Positions 1 through 7,274 of a stretch of 64,000 nucleotides of DNA are shown here, one piece after another. How positions within the stretch are numbered: the stretch's first letter is position 1; every line of letters begins with the position of its first letter. Below the pieces are notes generated by a model. It was not told where the DNA came from. It saw only the letters and a program-made list of their open reading frames with translations, and did not search any database. This DNA is from Methylotenera sp. (GTDB taxonomy: Bacteria; Pseudomonadota; Gammaproteobacteria; Burkholderiales; Methylophilaceae): the NCBI GenBank assembly GCA_017880905.1, contig JADGRO010000019.1, positions 1 through 64,000 of the forward strand, in the 5' to 3' direction. The position numbers were made by a program, and so were the translations under genes.

Positions 1-197
1 TCTTGAGCGGCCTTGTTATCATCTTTTTTGGAGGGAAGAACCCTTACTACAACAGGATTGTTTTCAGTTCCTTGCTTAGCTTGGTAGGTTTTATTATTGC
101 CCTGTTTGGAATCTGGTTCGGCCTGCAATTGTGATTGCATTACTAATTGAGCAATCAATAGCATTATTAAAAATAATGAGGAGCGTATATTTAACAC
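1..197 (-). CDS. Secreted or periplasmic protein of unknown function, N-terminal fragment
   Basis: An open frame starts at a GTG at 195-197 and runs off the left edge, giving about 65 residues. The first ~26 residues read as a Sec signal peptide: an Arg near the N-terminus, a hydrophobic core (LFLIMLLIAQLVM) and a small-residue end (SQLQA) before a polar region (EPDSKQGNN). The visible mature part is rich in Lys, Gln and Asn and shows no recognisable domain. An in-frame stop (TAA) lies eight codons upstream of the GTG, so the start cannot lie much further out; an ATG 13 residues in would lose the positive charge. No clear Shine-Dalgarno is seen. It runs in the same direction as the flagellar genes but about 160 bases downstream of the last one, so operon membership is uncertain. 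Function not assigned. Confidence 0.5.
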   Translation of the reverse strand, partial: MLNIRSSLFLIMLLIAQLVMQSQLQAEPDSKQGNNKTYQAKQGTENNPVVVRVLPSKKDDNKAAQ

Positions 198-360
198 GCT
201 TTTACCGCTGTTCTGAAATTATCAGGGGTCATGCGTTTATTGTAGCGGAACCCGAACTCATTATCATATAACGGAAGATACTTTTTACTAACTTTATGAT
301 ACGTGCCAACAATCTAACTGCTGCAACAAATGGCGTATTTAATGATACGAAATCCTGCTG

Positions 361-684
361 TTAGAACGTAGCATCCTCTACATTTGCTTTACCCGCTTCT
401 AGCCGGTATAACCATGCCAGAATCTCGGCAATCGCCTGGTACAGCGCGGGCGGGATGTGGTCATCCAAATCAACCTGCATCAATAGTGCAACCAAGTCCT
501 TGGATTCATGCACAAACACATTGTTTTCTTTGGCTTTGGCGATAATCTGCTCTGCAATCAGGCCGCGGCCTTTGGCCACCACTCTAGGCGCATAATCACT
601 GGATTCATAAGCCAGCGCAATCGCTTGCTGATTCGCATTGGGCTTTAAACTGGCTAGCGTTTTACTTTTGTTAGTATTATTCAT
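361..684 (-). CDS. Stand-alone FlhB C-terminal-domain-like protein
   Basis: The 107-residue protein matches only the cytoplasmic C-terminal domain of FlhB, the substrate-specificity switch of the flagellar export gate. It carries the VVAKG...LIAEQI pattern, then VHESKDLVALL and IPPALYQAIAEILAWLYRL, which correspond to the conserved end of FlhB. The four membrane helices of full FlhB are absent. Where FlhB has the autocleaving NPTH loop this protein reads NANQ, so self-cleavage is not expected. Such paralogues (FlhX or FhlB type) are known in several flagellated bacteria, and in some they can replace the FlhB C-terminal fragment; whether this one does is inference. It overlaps the FliK-like gene by 8 bases, which suggests translational coupling of two hook-length/export-switch partners. 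Confidence 0.8.
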   Translation of the reverse strand: MNNTNKSKTLASLKPNANQQAIALAYESSDYAPRVVAKGRGLIAEQIIAKAKENNVFVHESKDLVALLMQVDLDDHIPPALYQAIAEILAWLYRLEAGKANVEDATF

Positions 685-1669
685 GGGGCGTGATGGTCAA
701 CCTATCTAACTGTTGACCATTTTTTTCGATCGCCTGCGCGAGGCTTTGCCACTGGCTTTTAAGGATATCAAGTGTGTGCACTTGCTCGGCTGATATGCCT
801 ATTCGCATCCGACCATCAATAATGCTTAATCTGGCTGAAACCTTGCCCAGATGCGGCAAATGCAGGGTCATTTCACTGGCAATAGGTCTATCTTCACCAG
901 TTTGTTGCGCATAAGAAGATTGTTGACTGCCATCGCTTGCGGCATTGTTTTGCTGTAGATAAACATCCCAGTTCATCAGTTGTCCAGGCCATATTTCACC
1001 ATGCCACGCCATGCGCTGATTTTCTAAAATGGCTAATTGTTGCGACATTAACCCTGCAAGTGCTGAGTTAGTTTGATTTTGCGGCTCTTGCCTGATAGCC
1101 GTCAGAGTTTGATTGCCTTGTACTAAATCACTCAAGTGCGATTCATAAAACAGGCCACTACTACTTACCGCTTGTTTTAAATCATGCGCCACGATTTGGG
1201 CATTGCCAGGTGTATGCGTCACAATTGAAGCCGCCTCAAAGCGGGTGGGCACGCCTTCACTATCTGCTTGCTTAAGAAAATGCCCAATAAGCTGGGCAGC
1301 CGGGCTGATTTCTGCGGCACTGCCAGCCTCATTGCTTGGGCTGGGTAAGAGCAAAAACGTTGGCGCTGGGCTCGCATGCATATAGCGCAATAACAGCGTC
1401 TGCCCTGCCTGCGCGGCAGACCCGAGATCCATTTTTAGAACAATGTCTTTAAAGCCTGTGCCATCTACTTTTACGTTGTATGTGCCATCACTTACTTTTG
1501 ATAGTACTTGAGCAAAATACTCCTGCCCTTTTACTAATTGTGTGGCTCGGTCGCCAAGCTCTTGCGTAACGCTAGCTATGCTGTCCACAGCCAGTACAGG
1601 TGTGATTCTGGATACTGGGTTGATGCTAGCTCTATTGCCTAAGCTATCAGGTTTATTAAGTATATCCAT
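677..1669 (-). CDS. fliK: FliK-like flagellar hook-length control protein
   Basis: The 330-residue protein has a low-complexity Gln/Ser/Ala-rich middle and a C-terminal third with the FliK_C pattern: a beta-rich stretch (MTLHLPHLGKVSARLSI...) followed by helices ending in LAQAIEKNGQQLDRLTI. FliK family proteins measure hook length and trigger the FlhB switch from hook to filament export. Here the gene sits at the end of a filament-gene block and overlaps a FlhB-domain gene, so a role as a second, specialised FliK is possible; a canonical fliK may exist elsewhere in the genome. The N-terminal half is divergent and I cannot align it to model FliK by eye. The start lies 25 bases after the fliT stop. 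Confidence 0.65.
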   Translation of the reverse strand: MDILNKPDSLGNRASINPVSRITPVLAVDSIASVTQELGDRATQLVKGQEYFAQVLSKVSDGTYNVKVDGTGFKDIVLKMDLGSAAQAGQTLLLRYMHASPAPTFLLLPSPSNEAGSAAEISPAAQLIGHFLKQADSEGVPTRFEAASIVTHTPGNAQIVAHDLKQAVSSSGLFYESHLSDLVQGNQTLTAIRQEPQNQTNSALAGLMSQQLAILENQRMAWHGEIWPGQLMNWDVYLQQNNAASDGSQQSSYAQQTGEDRPIASEMTLHLPHLGKVSARLSIIDGRMRIGISAEQVHTLDILKSQWQSLAQAIEKNGQQLDRLTITPHE

Positions 1670-1694
1670 TCAAATAAATCACTGACCCTATAGT

Positions 1695-2018
1695 TTACTG
1701 GCTATAGGTGCGTGTCAGCTTCTTTCCATTCTGGGTGCTGTTAATCAACGAGCTCAGTTTCGCCATTTCAGGTGAGACTAAATCACGTATTTCACGGTCA
1801 TCGGCAAGAATACGATTGACACTCGCCACCTTGCGCTCCGATGCATTGCGAGAAAGCGGTAATACATTCTTGTAAAATTTTAGGGTTTCAACATGCTGAA
1901 CGCGGCTAGGTTCCAGCCCTGTCAATTTGTCCCAATCCCCTTGTTTAGCTGCTATCAGCATTTGATTTGTCAGCTCAGCAATCACCTCGTAGATGGCGAT
2001 TGTGTTTTGATATTCCAT
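1695..2018 (-). CDS. fliT: FliT flagellar export chaperone
   Basis: This 107-residue, mostly helical protein starts 3 bases after fliS ends and follows fliD-fliS, the standard place for fliT. Its N-terminal helix (IAIYEVIAELTNQMLIAAKQGDWDKL) has the typical FliT look: a polar helix with a Trp-Asp motif near residues 28-29. FliT binds FliD, the filament cap, and delivers it to the export apparatus; in enteric bacteria it also restrains FlhDC. No membrane segment or signal peptide is present, so it should be cytosolic. Sequence conservation in this family is weak, so the assignment leans on position, length and predicted fold. Confidence 0.75.
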   Translation of the reverse strand: MEYQNTIAIYEVIAELTNQMLIAAKQGDWDKLTGLEPSRVQHVETLKFYKNVLPLSRNASERKVASVNRILADDREIRDLVSPEMAKLSSLINSTQNGKKLTRTYSQ

Positions 2019-2021
2019 GGC

Positions 2022-2513
2022 TCAAGCTCCTGCGTAACTGGCAATATGCCGATTTACAGCAAGCTGATTTGGGCTTGAGGGCACCGATACTGCCACTTGA
2101 GAAATGGCTGCGGTCTTAGCCTGTTCATTACCAATCGTTTCCCAAGCGCTTTTTAAATCAGCTAAAAGCTTAATCACTTCTAGCACTAGCTCTGGCTGGT
2201 TGCGCATATTGGCCATCGTCAATCTGTGGCTCATGTAGGCATAAAGGTTATCTAGGCTTACGGCTATCTCACCGCCGGCTTGTTTATCAAGGCTCAATCT
2301 GAGGCCACTTTCGATAATCATAATCGCTTTTGACAGCATGATCCCTTTGTTTTGAATGTCCTTTTTCTGCATGTACACAATTGCGCTTTGGCATGCAGTA
2401 ATAGCGCCTTCATATAGCATAATGGTCAATTTATTCGGGCTTGCTGCAAGCACACCTGTTTCAACACTCATTTGTGCATAAACATTAGTCCCTTTTTGAA
2501 TTAATCCAAACAT
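2022..2513 (-). CDS. fliS: FliS flagellin-specific export chaperone
   Basis: The 163-residue protein shows the FliS signature: an N-terminal Tyr-rich segment (NVYAQMSVETGVLAASPNKL) followed by TIMLYEGAITACQSA and later SLDNLYAYMSHRL. FliS wraps the C-terminal D0 helix of flagellin, prevents premature polymerisation in the cytosol and targets it to FlhA. It is about 25-30 residues longer than enteric FliS because of a Ser/Ala/Gln-rich C-terminal tail, as in many betaproteobacterial members. A GAGGA sequence sits 8 bases before the ATG. The gene lies between fliD and fliT in the usual order fliD-fliS-fliT. Confidence 0.9.
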   Translation of the reverse strand: MFGLIQKGTNVYAQMSVETGVLAASPNKLTIMLYEGAITACQSAIVYMQKKDIQNKGIMLSKAIMIIESGLRLSLDKQAGGEIAVSLDNLYAYMSHRLTMANMRNQPELVLEVIKLLADLKSAWETIGNEQAKTAAISQVAVSVPSSPNQLAVNRHIASYAGA

Positions 2514-2539
2514 TAACTTGTCCTCTATTTGTTATTATT

Positions 2540-4249
2540 TTATTTGTTATTATTTGTAACGCCATTGGCATTGATTTGTGCGATTTGCTGCGTTAGGAAG
2601 CTACTGGTTGAAGACATGCTAGATAGCAAGGTATCAAGCTTAGCATACTGGGCACGATAACGCGCTTCAATTGTAGTCAAACGTGCATTGATATCATCCG
2701 CTTGTTTATTTAAGCGCGTTATTGAGTTCTGAATACCGTCTGTTCTGGCCGCCAAAAGTCCACCGCTACTCAGCATACTAGTAATCACGTTATTTAGCTG
2801 TGCTGCATAGCCTATAGTGTAAGTAACCGTACCGCGCGCACCCAGCGCACCACCGTTCACCTTAAGGCTTAAGCCTTCACTGGCATCCCCTACTGCACCA
2901 ACTAGATTCGTAGTGATACCAGTTGCAGCAACGCCATTGATAGTGCCTGTGGCATTGGATAAGTTTGTACCCAATTGACTGACCGTGACTGCATATGTAC
3001 CTGCTTGTGTTTTACTGGTGCTGCCTGAGTACGCAATCAAGGAATCTGTCGCTTTTGCTGAAGTAGAGAATAAAGTGGCGATATCACTGAAATTAGATGA
3101 AATCGCTGCCGTTAATTTGGCTGAATCCAGCGCCAACGTTCCATCGCGTTGAAACGCAACACCGATCTGACTCAGCGAATTGATGGTCCCACCACTAGTG
3201 ATTGTTTTAGTCATCACTGTCTTAATCTGATTGATAACTGACCGAGCAGTGGCATCTCCCAGTAACACACCATTAGTTTGGCCTGTTCCGGCAAAATTGG
3301 TTAGGCTTCGCAAAGTTGTATTTAGTGTATTGTAAGCATTAACATATGCGGTGACTGATTGATTCACCACGCTTTGGTTAGTCGCAATGCCTAAATTCAC
3401 GCTGGCGCTATTGCTGGTTGTCAGCAGGTTAAGTGTCACGCCATCAATTGCATCGGAAATTGTGTTACCGGCTTTAACCACCGCAATACCATCAATATTT
3501 AAAAGTGCATTTTTTGCTGCTTGAAGTTGCGTTAGATTTTTACCATTCCCGAGTGTTGAAGTAGGATCATAGGCCAATTGCGATAAGCCAGAGGTATCGG
3601 TATTATTGGCATCGCTATCAGCCACCGAAATTTTCAAACTGTTAACTTCACCAGTATCTTTAGACGTAATGACCAAGTTATTGGTCGTGCCATCATTCAC
3701 AATAGTAGCTACAACGCTAGAGCCCGTGGCATTTATCGCATCGCGTACTCCAGTCAACGTATTATTGGAGCTATTAATTGCGATAGTCACGTCGGTTTTA
3801 GCCGTATTTGGCGTAAATGAACTTGGTGTCGGAGGTGCAATCACCGCAGGCGTAAAAGTGCCAAATGAAATGGTTAATGTACCAGTACCAACAACATCAG
3901 ACACATTTGCAAAGCCAGTTAAAGCAAGTTTTTGTTGCTGTGCTAACTGACTCACAGTAACTGCATAATTACCCACTGGTGCCTTACCATTTGCTGTTGC
4001 CGTAAATACACTACTATCACCAGGGGTTGCTGTTTGCGCATTAAACTTATCAGGGGTAGAAAGCGCACTTACAGCGGTTTGAAATGTTGAGAGTGCACTC
4101 TTTAATGTGCCATAAGCCGATATCTGTGTTTGATAAGCCGATTTTTTCTTTTGTACATCAACTAATGGTTGTTGCTCAACCGTCATTAACTGACTCACTA
4201 TTGAATTAACATCGAGGCCAGACCCAATTCCTGGTGATGAAATAGTCAT
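2540..4249 (-). CDS. fliD: FliD flagellar filament cap (hook-associated protein 2)
   Basis: At 569 residues this is a typical to slightly long FliD. The N-terminus has the diagnostic SSPGIGSGLDVNSIVSQLM block, the D0/D1 segment that assembles at the filament tip. The C-terminus is a long heptad-rich helix (TDGIQNSITRLNKQADDINARL) closing the coiled coil. The middle (about residues 110-440) is Thr/Ser/Asn-rich and variable, as expected for the exposed D2-D3 domains. The protein is exported by the flagellar type III system, so no Sec signal is present. GAGGAA lies 8 bases before the start. It is followed at 26 bases by its chaperone neighbours fliS and fliT. Confidence 0.95.
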   Translation of the reverse strand: MTISSPGIGSGLDVNSIVSQLMTVEQQPLVDVQKKKSAYQTQISAYGTLKSALSTFQTAVSALSTPDKFNAQTATPGDSSVFTATANGKAPVGNYAVTVSQLAQQQKLALTGFANVSDVVGTGTLTISFGTFTPAVIAPPTPSSFTPNTAKTDVTIAINSSNNTLTGVRDAINATGSSVVATIVNDGTTNNLVITSKDTGEVNSLKISVADSDANNTDTSGLSQLAYDPTSTLGNGKNLTQLQAAKNALLNIDGIAVVKAGNTISDAIDGVTLNLLTTSNSASVNLGIATNQSVVNQSVTAYVNAYNTLNTTLRSLTNFAGTGQTNGVLLGDATARSVINQIKTVMTKTITSGGTINSLSQIGVAFQRDGTLALDSAKLTAAISSNFSDIATLFSTSAKATDSLIAYSGSTSKTQAGTYAVTVSQLGTNLSNATGTINGVAATGITTNLVGAVGDASEGLSLKVNGGALGARGTVTYTIGYAAQLNNVITSMLSSGGLLAARTDGIQNSITRLNKQADDINARLTTIEARYRAQYAKLDTLLSSMSSTSSFLTQQIAQINANGVTNNNK

Positions 4250-4303
4250 ATGTAAATTCCTCTTATTGGCTACAAATCAATTAATATCAATTATCAATAA
4301 ATA

Positions 4304-4672
4304 TCAGGCTGTCTGCCTAATCACTAAGCCTTGCAACTTGTCGAGAGTTTTAGACATTGCCACTACTTCCTCATTCGGAATCTGTCTCAATACTTTTTGT
4401 GTAGCTGTATCCACGACTTTAACAACCATACGTTTCGATTCTTGGTCGAGTGAAAACTCAATTGTCTGTAATGCAGGTGCTACATATTCATTCAATTTTT
4501 TTACCGCATCAGTAAGCACTACCTGATCAACTTCTACTGCTTGCTTATTTTCTACTTTATCAACTACCTTAGGACCTGATGGGTTTACTAATGCAACTTG
4601 GCCGGCGGCAATATTATGCGGGCCAGCCGGTTTTTTTACCGAACCATAAGCATCTAATGACGAGTTAAACAT
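4304..4672 (-). CDS. flaG: FlaG family flagellar protein
   Basis: The 122-residue protein has a disordered N-terminus (about 45 residues, Pro/Gly/Asn-rich) and the FlaG domain from about residue 50: helix VDQVVLTDAVKKLNEYV, then a strand pair (IEFSLDQESKRMVVKVVD) and the conserved VLRQIPNEEVVAM. FlaG proteins are small polar-flagellum accessory factors linked to filament length; their mechanism is poorly understood. The gene sits between fliC and fliD, the usual place in polar flagellar clusters. A good ribosome site (AAGGAG) lies 7-8 bases before the ATG. It follows the hairpin after fliC, so expression may be read-through of the flagellin message. Confidence 0.9.
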   Translation of the reverse strand: MFNSSLDAYGSVKKPAGPHNIAAGQVALVNPSGPKVVDKVENKQAVEVDQVVLTDAVKKLNEYVAPALQTIEFSLDQESKRMVVKVVDTATQKVLRQIPNEEVVAMSKTLDKLQGLVIRQTA

Positions 4673-4693
4673 GATGAACTCCTTAACAAAAGT

Positions 4694-4719
4694 CCACAGG
4701 ATTATCGCTAGCCCTGTGG
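4694..4719 (-). terminator. Hairpin after fliC, likely partial terminator or processing site
   Basis: In the fliC-flaG gap two perfect 7-base arms (CCACAGG and CCTGTGG) flank a 12-base loop. On the minus strand the stem is followed by ACTTTTG, a short imperfect U-tract. This fits a leaky terminator that lets some flagellin transcript continue into flaG-fliD-fliS-fliT, or a stem that protects the 3-prime end of flagellin mRNA. The short U-run keeps confidence moderate. Confidence 0.5.
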
Positions 4720-4747
4720 AGGTTGGATCAATATACCTTTACTAAGA

Positions 4748-5905
4748 TTAGCCTTTTAACAGCGCTAATACACTGTTTGGTAATGAGTTAGCTTGTGCTA
4801 GCATTGCAGTACCTGCTTGTTGCAAGATTTGACCGCGTGTCATGTTGGCTGTTTCTGCAGCAAAGTCCGCATCCATAATGCGTGATTTAGAAGCTGTGAG
4901 GTTTTCCACTGAGCTTTGCAGATTTGAAACAACGTTGCTGAAACGGTTTTGTGTAGCACCCAAACCAGCACGGGCACTATTCACTTGTGCAAGTGCAGCA
5001 TCAATTTGTGTCAGCGCTAATTGTGCACCAGCGTATGAAGAAACACTTAAACCAGTAATACCAGTAGTTGGGGCAGCAGCTACAGTACCAGTGGCGTTTG
5101 TAAAACCAGCAACAGTGAGATCGTTTGTAGTACCAGTCATAGTAATGCCACCGCTAGAACTACGCAGTGTGATTTGGCCTGTTGCGTTATCGTAGTTAGC
5201 GCCTACATTGGTTTGACCAGACACTTGGTTAATTGCATTCACCAATTGGCCAGCGCGTTCTGCGGCACTACCTGCAGCACCAATGGCACCAATATCTACA
5301 CCATTAATAAGCACGCCACCCGCAGCAATCGCAGTAGCAAAGCCAGTGATGCCGCTAGCTGCAGCAGAGGTTGTAGCTACGTTTACTGTACCGCCTAATG
5401 ATGCCAAGTTAGCATTAACAATTGAACCTACAGCAATGGTTTCTGTAGCATTTGCGCCAACTTGGAAGTTAGCGCCAGAGAAGGTACCGTCAATCAATTT
5501 TGTGCCATTGAATGATGATGTGGTTGCTAAACGGGCAACTTCAGCTTTAAGTTGCGTTACTTCTGAGTCTAGTGAGTTACGGTCTACTTGCGTGTTAGTA
5601 GCGTTTGATGCCTGAACTGCTAGTTCACGGATACGTTGTAAGCTGTCGGTTACTGAAGATAATGCGCCTTCAGCCGTTTGAGCTAATGAAATGCCGTCGT
5701 TAGCGTTACGAATCGCTACAGATTGACCACGAATTTGTGAGTCCATACGTGTTGCAATAGATAAGCCAGCAGCATCATCTTTAGCACTATTGATACGCAT
5801 GCCAGATGATAAGCGTTGAATAGCGGTTTGCAAGCCTGCTTGTGAAGCGGATAAGCTGCGTTGCGCGTTTAATGAAGCTACGTTGGTATTAATTACTGAA
5901 GCCAT
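4748..5905 (-). CDS. fliC: Flagellin (filament subunit)
   Basis: The 385-residue protein is a standard medium-size flagellin. The N-terminal D0/D1 region begins MASVINTNVASLNAQR and includes LSSGMRINSAKDDAAGL and NDGISLAQTAEGAL; the C-terminal D1/D0 region ends in a helix with QANSLPNSVLALLKG. The central part (about residues 170-290) is Ala/Gly/Thr-rich and forms the variable, surface-exposed domain. It is secreted through the flagellar type III apparatus and polymerised under the FliD cap. GGAG lies 8 bases before the ATG, and a near-consensus sigma-28 promoter lies about 90 bases upstream. Codon use is strongly biased, as expected for a highly expressed gene. Only one flagellin gene is present in the window. 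Confidence 0.97.
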   Translation of the reverse strand: MASVINTNVASLNAQRSLSASQAGLQTAIQRLSSGMRINSAKDDAAGLSIATRMDSQIRGQSVAIRNANDGISLAQTAEGALSSVTDSLQRIRELAVQASNATNTQVDRNSLDSEVTQLKAEVARLATTSSFNGTKLIDGTFSGANFQVGANATETIAVGSIVNANLASLGGTVNVATTSAAASGITGFATAIAAGGVLINGVDIGAIGAAGSAAERAGQLVNAINQVSGQTNVGANYDNATGQITLRSSSGGITMTGTTNDLTVAGFTNATGTVAAAPTTGITGLSVSSYAGAQLALTQIDAALAQVNSARAGLGATQNRFSNVVSNLQSSVENLTASKSRIMDADFAAETANMTRGQILQQAGTAMLAQANSLPNSVLALLKG

Positions 5906-5993
5906 GATAAATCTCCTAAATATAAGTTAAGTTTCAATTACAACCTACTGCTTAAGCGTTACAACCCCCTCGGATTGCGTTGCAGTTAAAGTA

Positions 5994-6020
5994 TTATCGG
6001 TAAGCTTTTGAGAAAATTTA
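5994..6020 (-). promoter_or_regulatory. Sigma-28 (FliA) promoter of fliC
   Basis: Read on the minus strand, TAAATTTT (6020-6013), 11 bases and ACCGATAA (6001-5994) match the FliA consensus TAAAGTTT-N11-GCCGATAA with one mismatch in each box and exact spacing. The predicted transcription start is near 5987, leaving an ~80-base leader before the fliC ATG. The rest of the 486-base gap (5906-6391) holds the orphan hairpin listed next and no convincing coding frame. Confidence 0.85.
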
Positions 6021-6261
6021 GGGTAAGCTCTAATTTTTGTTCCAATTACAATTTTTCTCATGAACTTTACTTTCGTCTCTTACCGAATAAGCAGTCCCGA
6101 TGTGAATGATGTCGGCAGTAATTTTTAATACTTTAGGGTCATACAAAATACCTTTGGCTTTTCTAATCAATTAATTCATTAAAATTCAATCACGCAAATA
6201 CCCCCTTAACAAGCCTGGCTTTGCTTGCATAAGTGCCGAAGGTGAAACTGCTACCTTGAGC

Positions 6262-6300
6262 TTGAATATTGCATATCAGCTATGATATTCAATATTTTTT
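6262..6300 (+). terminator. Orphan terminator-like hairpin between fliC and the response-regulator gene
   Basis: TTGAATAT (6262-6269) and CATA (6272-6275) pair with TATG (6281-6284) and ATATTCAA (6285-6292), with a 2-base bulge and a 5-base loop, followed on the plus strand by TATTTTTT. This has the shape of a plus-strand intrinsic terminator, yet no plus-strand gene precedes it; both neighbours are on the minus strand. It could end a small RNA transcribed through ~6030-6300, or be an AT-rich regulatory palindrome. The stem is A/T-dominated, so termination would be weak. Confidence 0.35.
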
Positions 6301-6391
6301 GATAATAAAGAGGTAATACAGGGGGGAAAGCAGGTTAAATCTTGACTTGGCGGTGAGCGTATTTACTTGCGCTCGTACTGTTACAAAAAAA

Positions 6392-7036
6392 TCAATATAC
6401 TAGGTTGTTTTTTATTGCGTAATGGGTAAGTTCTGCATTGTGGCGCAAGTGCATTTTATCCAGCAAGCGTGCGCGATACATACTCACCGTTTTAACTGAG
6501 AGCGCTAGTTGATTAGCTATTTCACCTACAGAAAAGCCGGAGGAAATCATAATCATGGTTTGGAATTCACGGTCTGAAAGTGTTTCATGCGGGGATTGAG
6601 ATTTTTGCATGCCAACTTGATCAGCCAATATTTCTGCTACTTCTGGCGTAATAAACTTTCTACCTTTTGCCACGGTACGAATTGCATTGAGTAATTCTGA
6701 AGAGGCACTTTGCTTACACAGATAGCCTGCAGCGCCCGATTTCAGAGCCCGCACCGCATATTGTTCTTCCATATGCATGGATAGCATTAACACAGCAATG
6801 CTATTATTTTCGTCTTTAACGTATTTAAGTACTTCCATGCCACTACGGTCAGGCATCGAGATATCCAATAACATTACATCTGCATTAAGCTGACGAGAAA
6901 GTTTAATCGCTTCATTACCATTTTGCGCCTCAGCAATCACTTCAATATCGTCAGTCACCGATAATATCTGATTGATTCCCGCTCTCAAAATTGCATGGTC
7001 ATCTACAATGATAACTTTGATTTTACGATTCATCAT
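6392..7036 (-). CDS. NarL/FixJ-family response regulator
   Basis: The product (about 214 residues) has an N-terminal receiver domain (acidic pair VDDH, phospho-acceptor Asp in LLDISMPD near residue 58, Lys in LCKQSASSE) and a C-terminal LuxR-type helix-turn-helix (about residues 145-205: LSDREFQTMIMISSGFSV...VKTVSMYRARLLDKM). The layout is that of UvrY/GacA-like DNA-binding regulators. AAGAGG lies 8 bases before the ATG at 7036; a GTG at 7045 lies too close to that site to be used. The likely partner is the histidine kinase upstream (7275-8714), although the 229-base gap and the sigma-54-like site within it suggest separate control. Its position beside fliC and a diguanylate cyclase points to motility or surface regulation (inference). 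Confidence 0.9.
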   Translation of the reverse strand: MMNRKIKVIIVDDHAILRAGINQILSVTDDIEVIAEAQNGNEAIKLSRQLNADVMLLDISMPDRSGMEVLKYVKDENNSIAVLMLSMHMEEQYAVRALKSGAAGYLCKQSASSELLNAIRTVAKGRKFITPEVAEILADQVGMQKSQSPHETLSDREFQTMIMISSGFSVGEIANQLALSVKTVSMYRARLLDKMHLRHNAELTHYAIKNNLVY

Positions 7037-7190
7037 ATACCGCACCTCTTAAAACATTTAAATTACGACTATAAAAAATAATTTGTGTTGCTATACTTAA
7101 GTACGTTGTTATTATTTGGACACTAGTGTGCATTTTTTCATCAGCAAAATTTGTTTTTTTACAGTTTTGTTTCAGCATGGTTTGATACTC

Positions 7191-7206
7191 GCAAACAGCA
7201 TGCCAA
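7191..7206 (-). promoter_or_regulatory. Possible sigma-54 promoter upstream of the response regulator
   Basis: On the minus strand the sequence reads TTGGCATGCTGTTTGC. It contains the invariant GG and GC separated by exactly 10 bases and matches YTGGCACG-N4-TTGC at all but one consensus position. A start near 7179 would leave a leader of about 140 bases before the response regulator. No enhancer-binding protein or rpoN gene is in the window, so this is a sequence-only call. Confidence 0.4.
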
Positions 7207-7274
7207 CTTTTAATGCACTCATTAGTTCATGAAGATTGGTACTTTAAATAACGTAGAGGCTACGATTTGAACTA

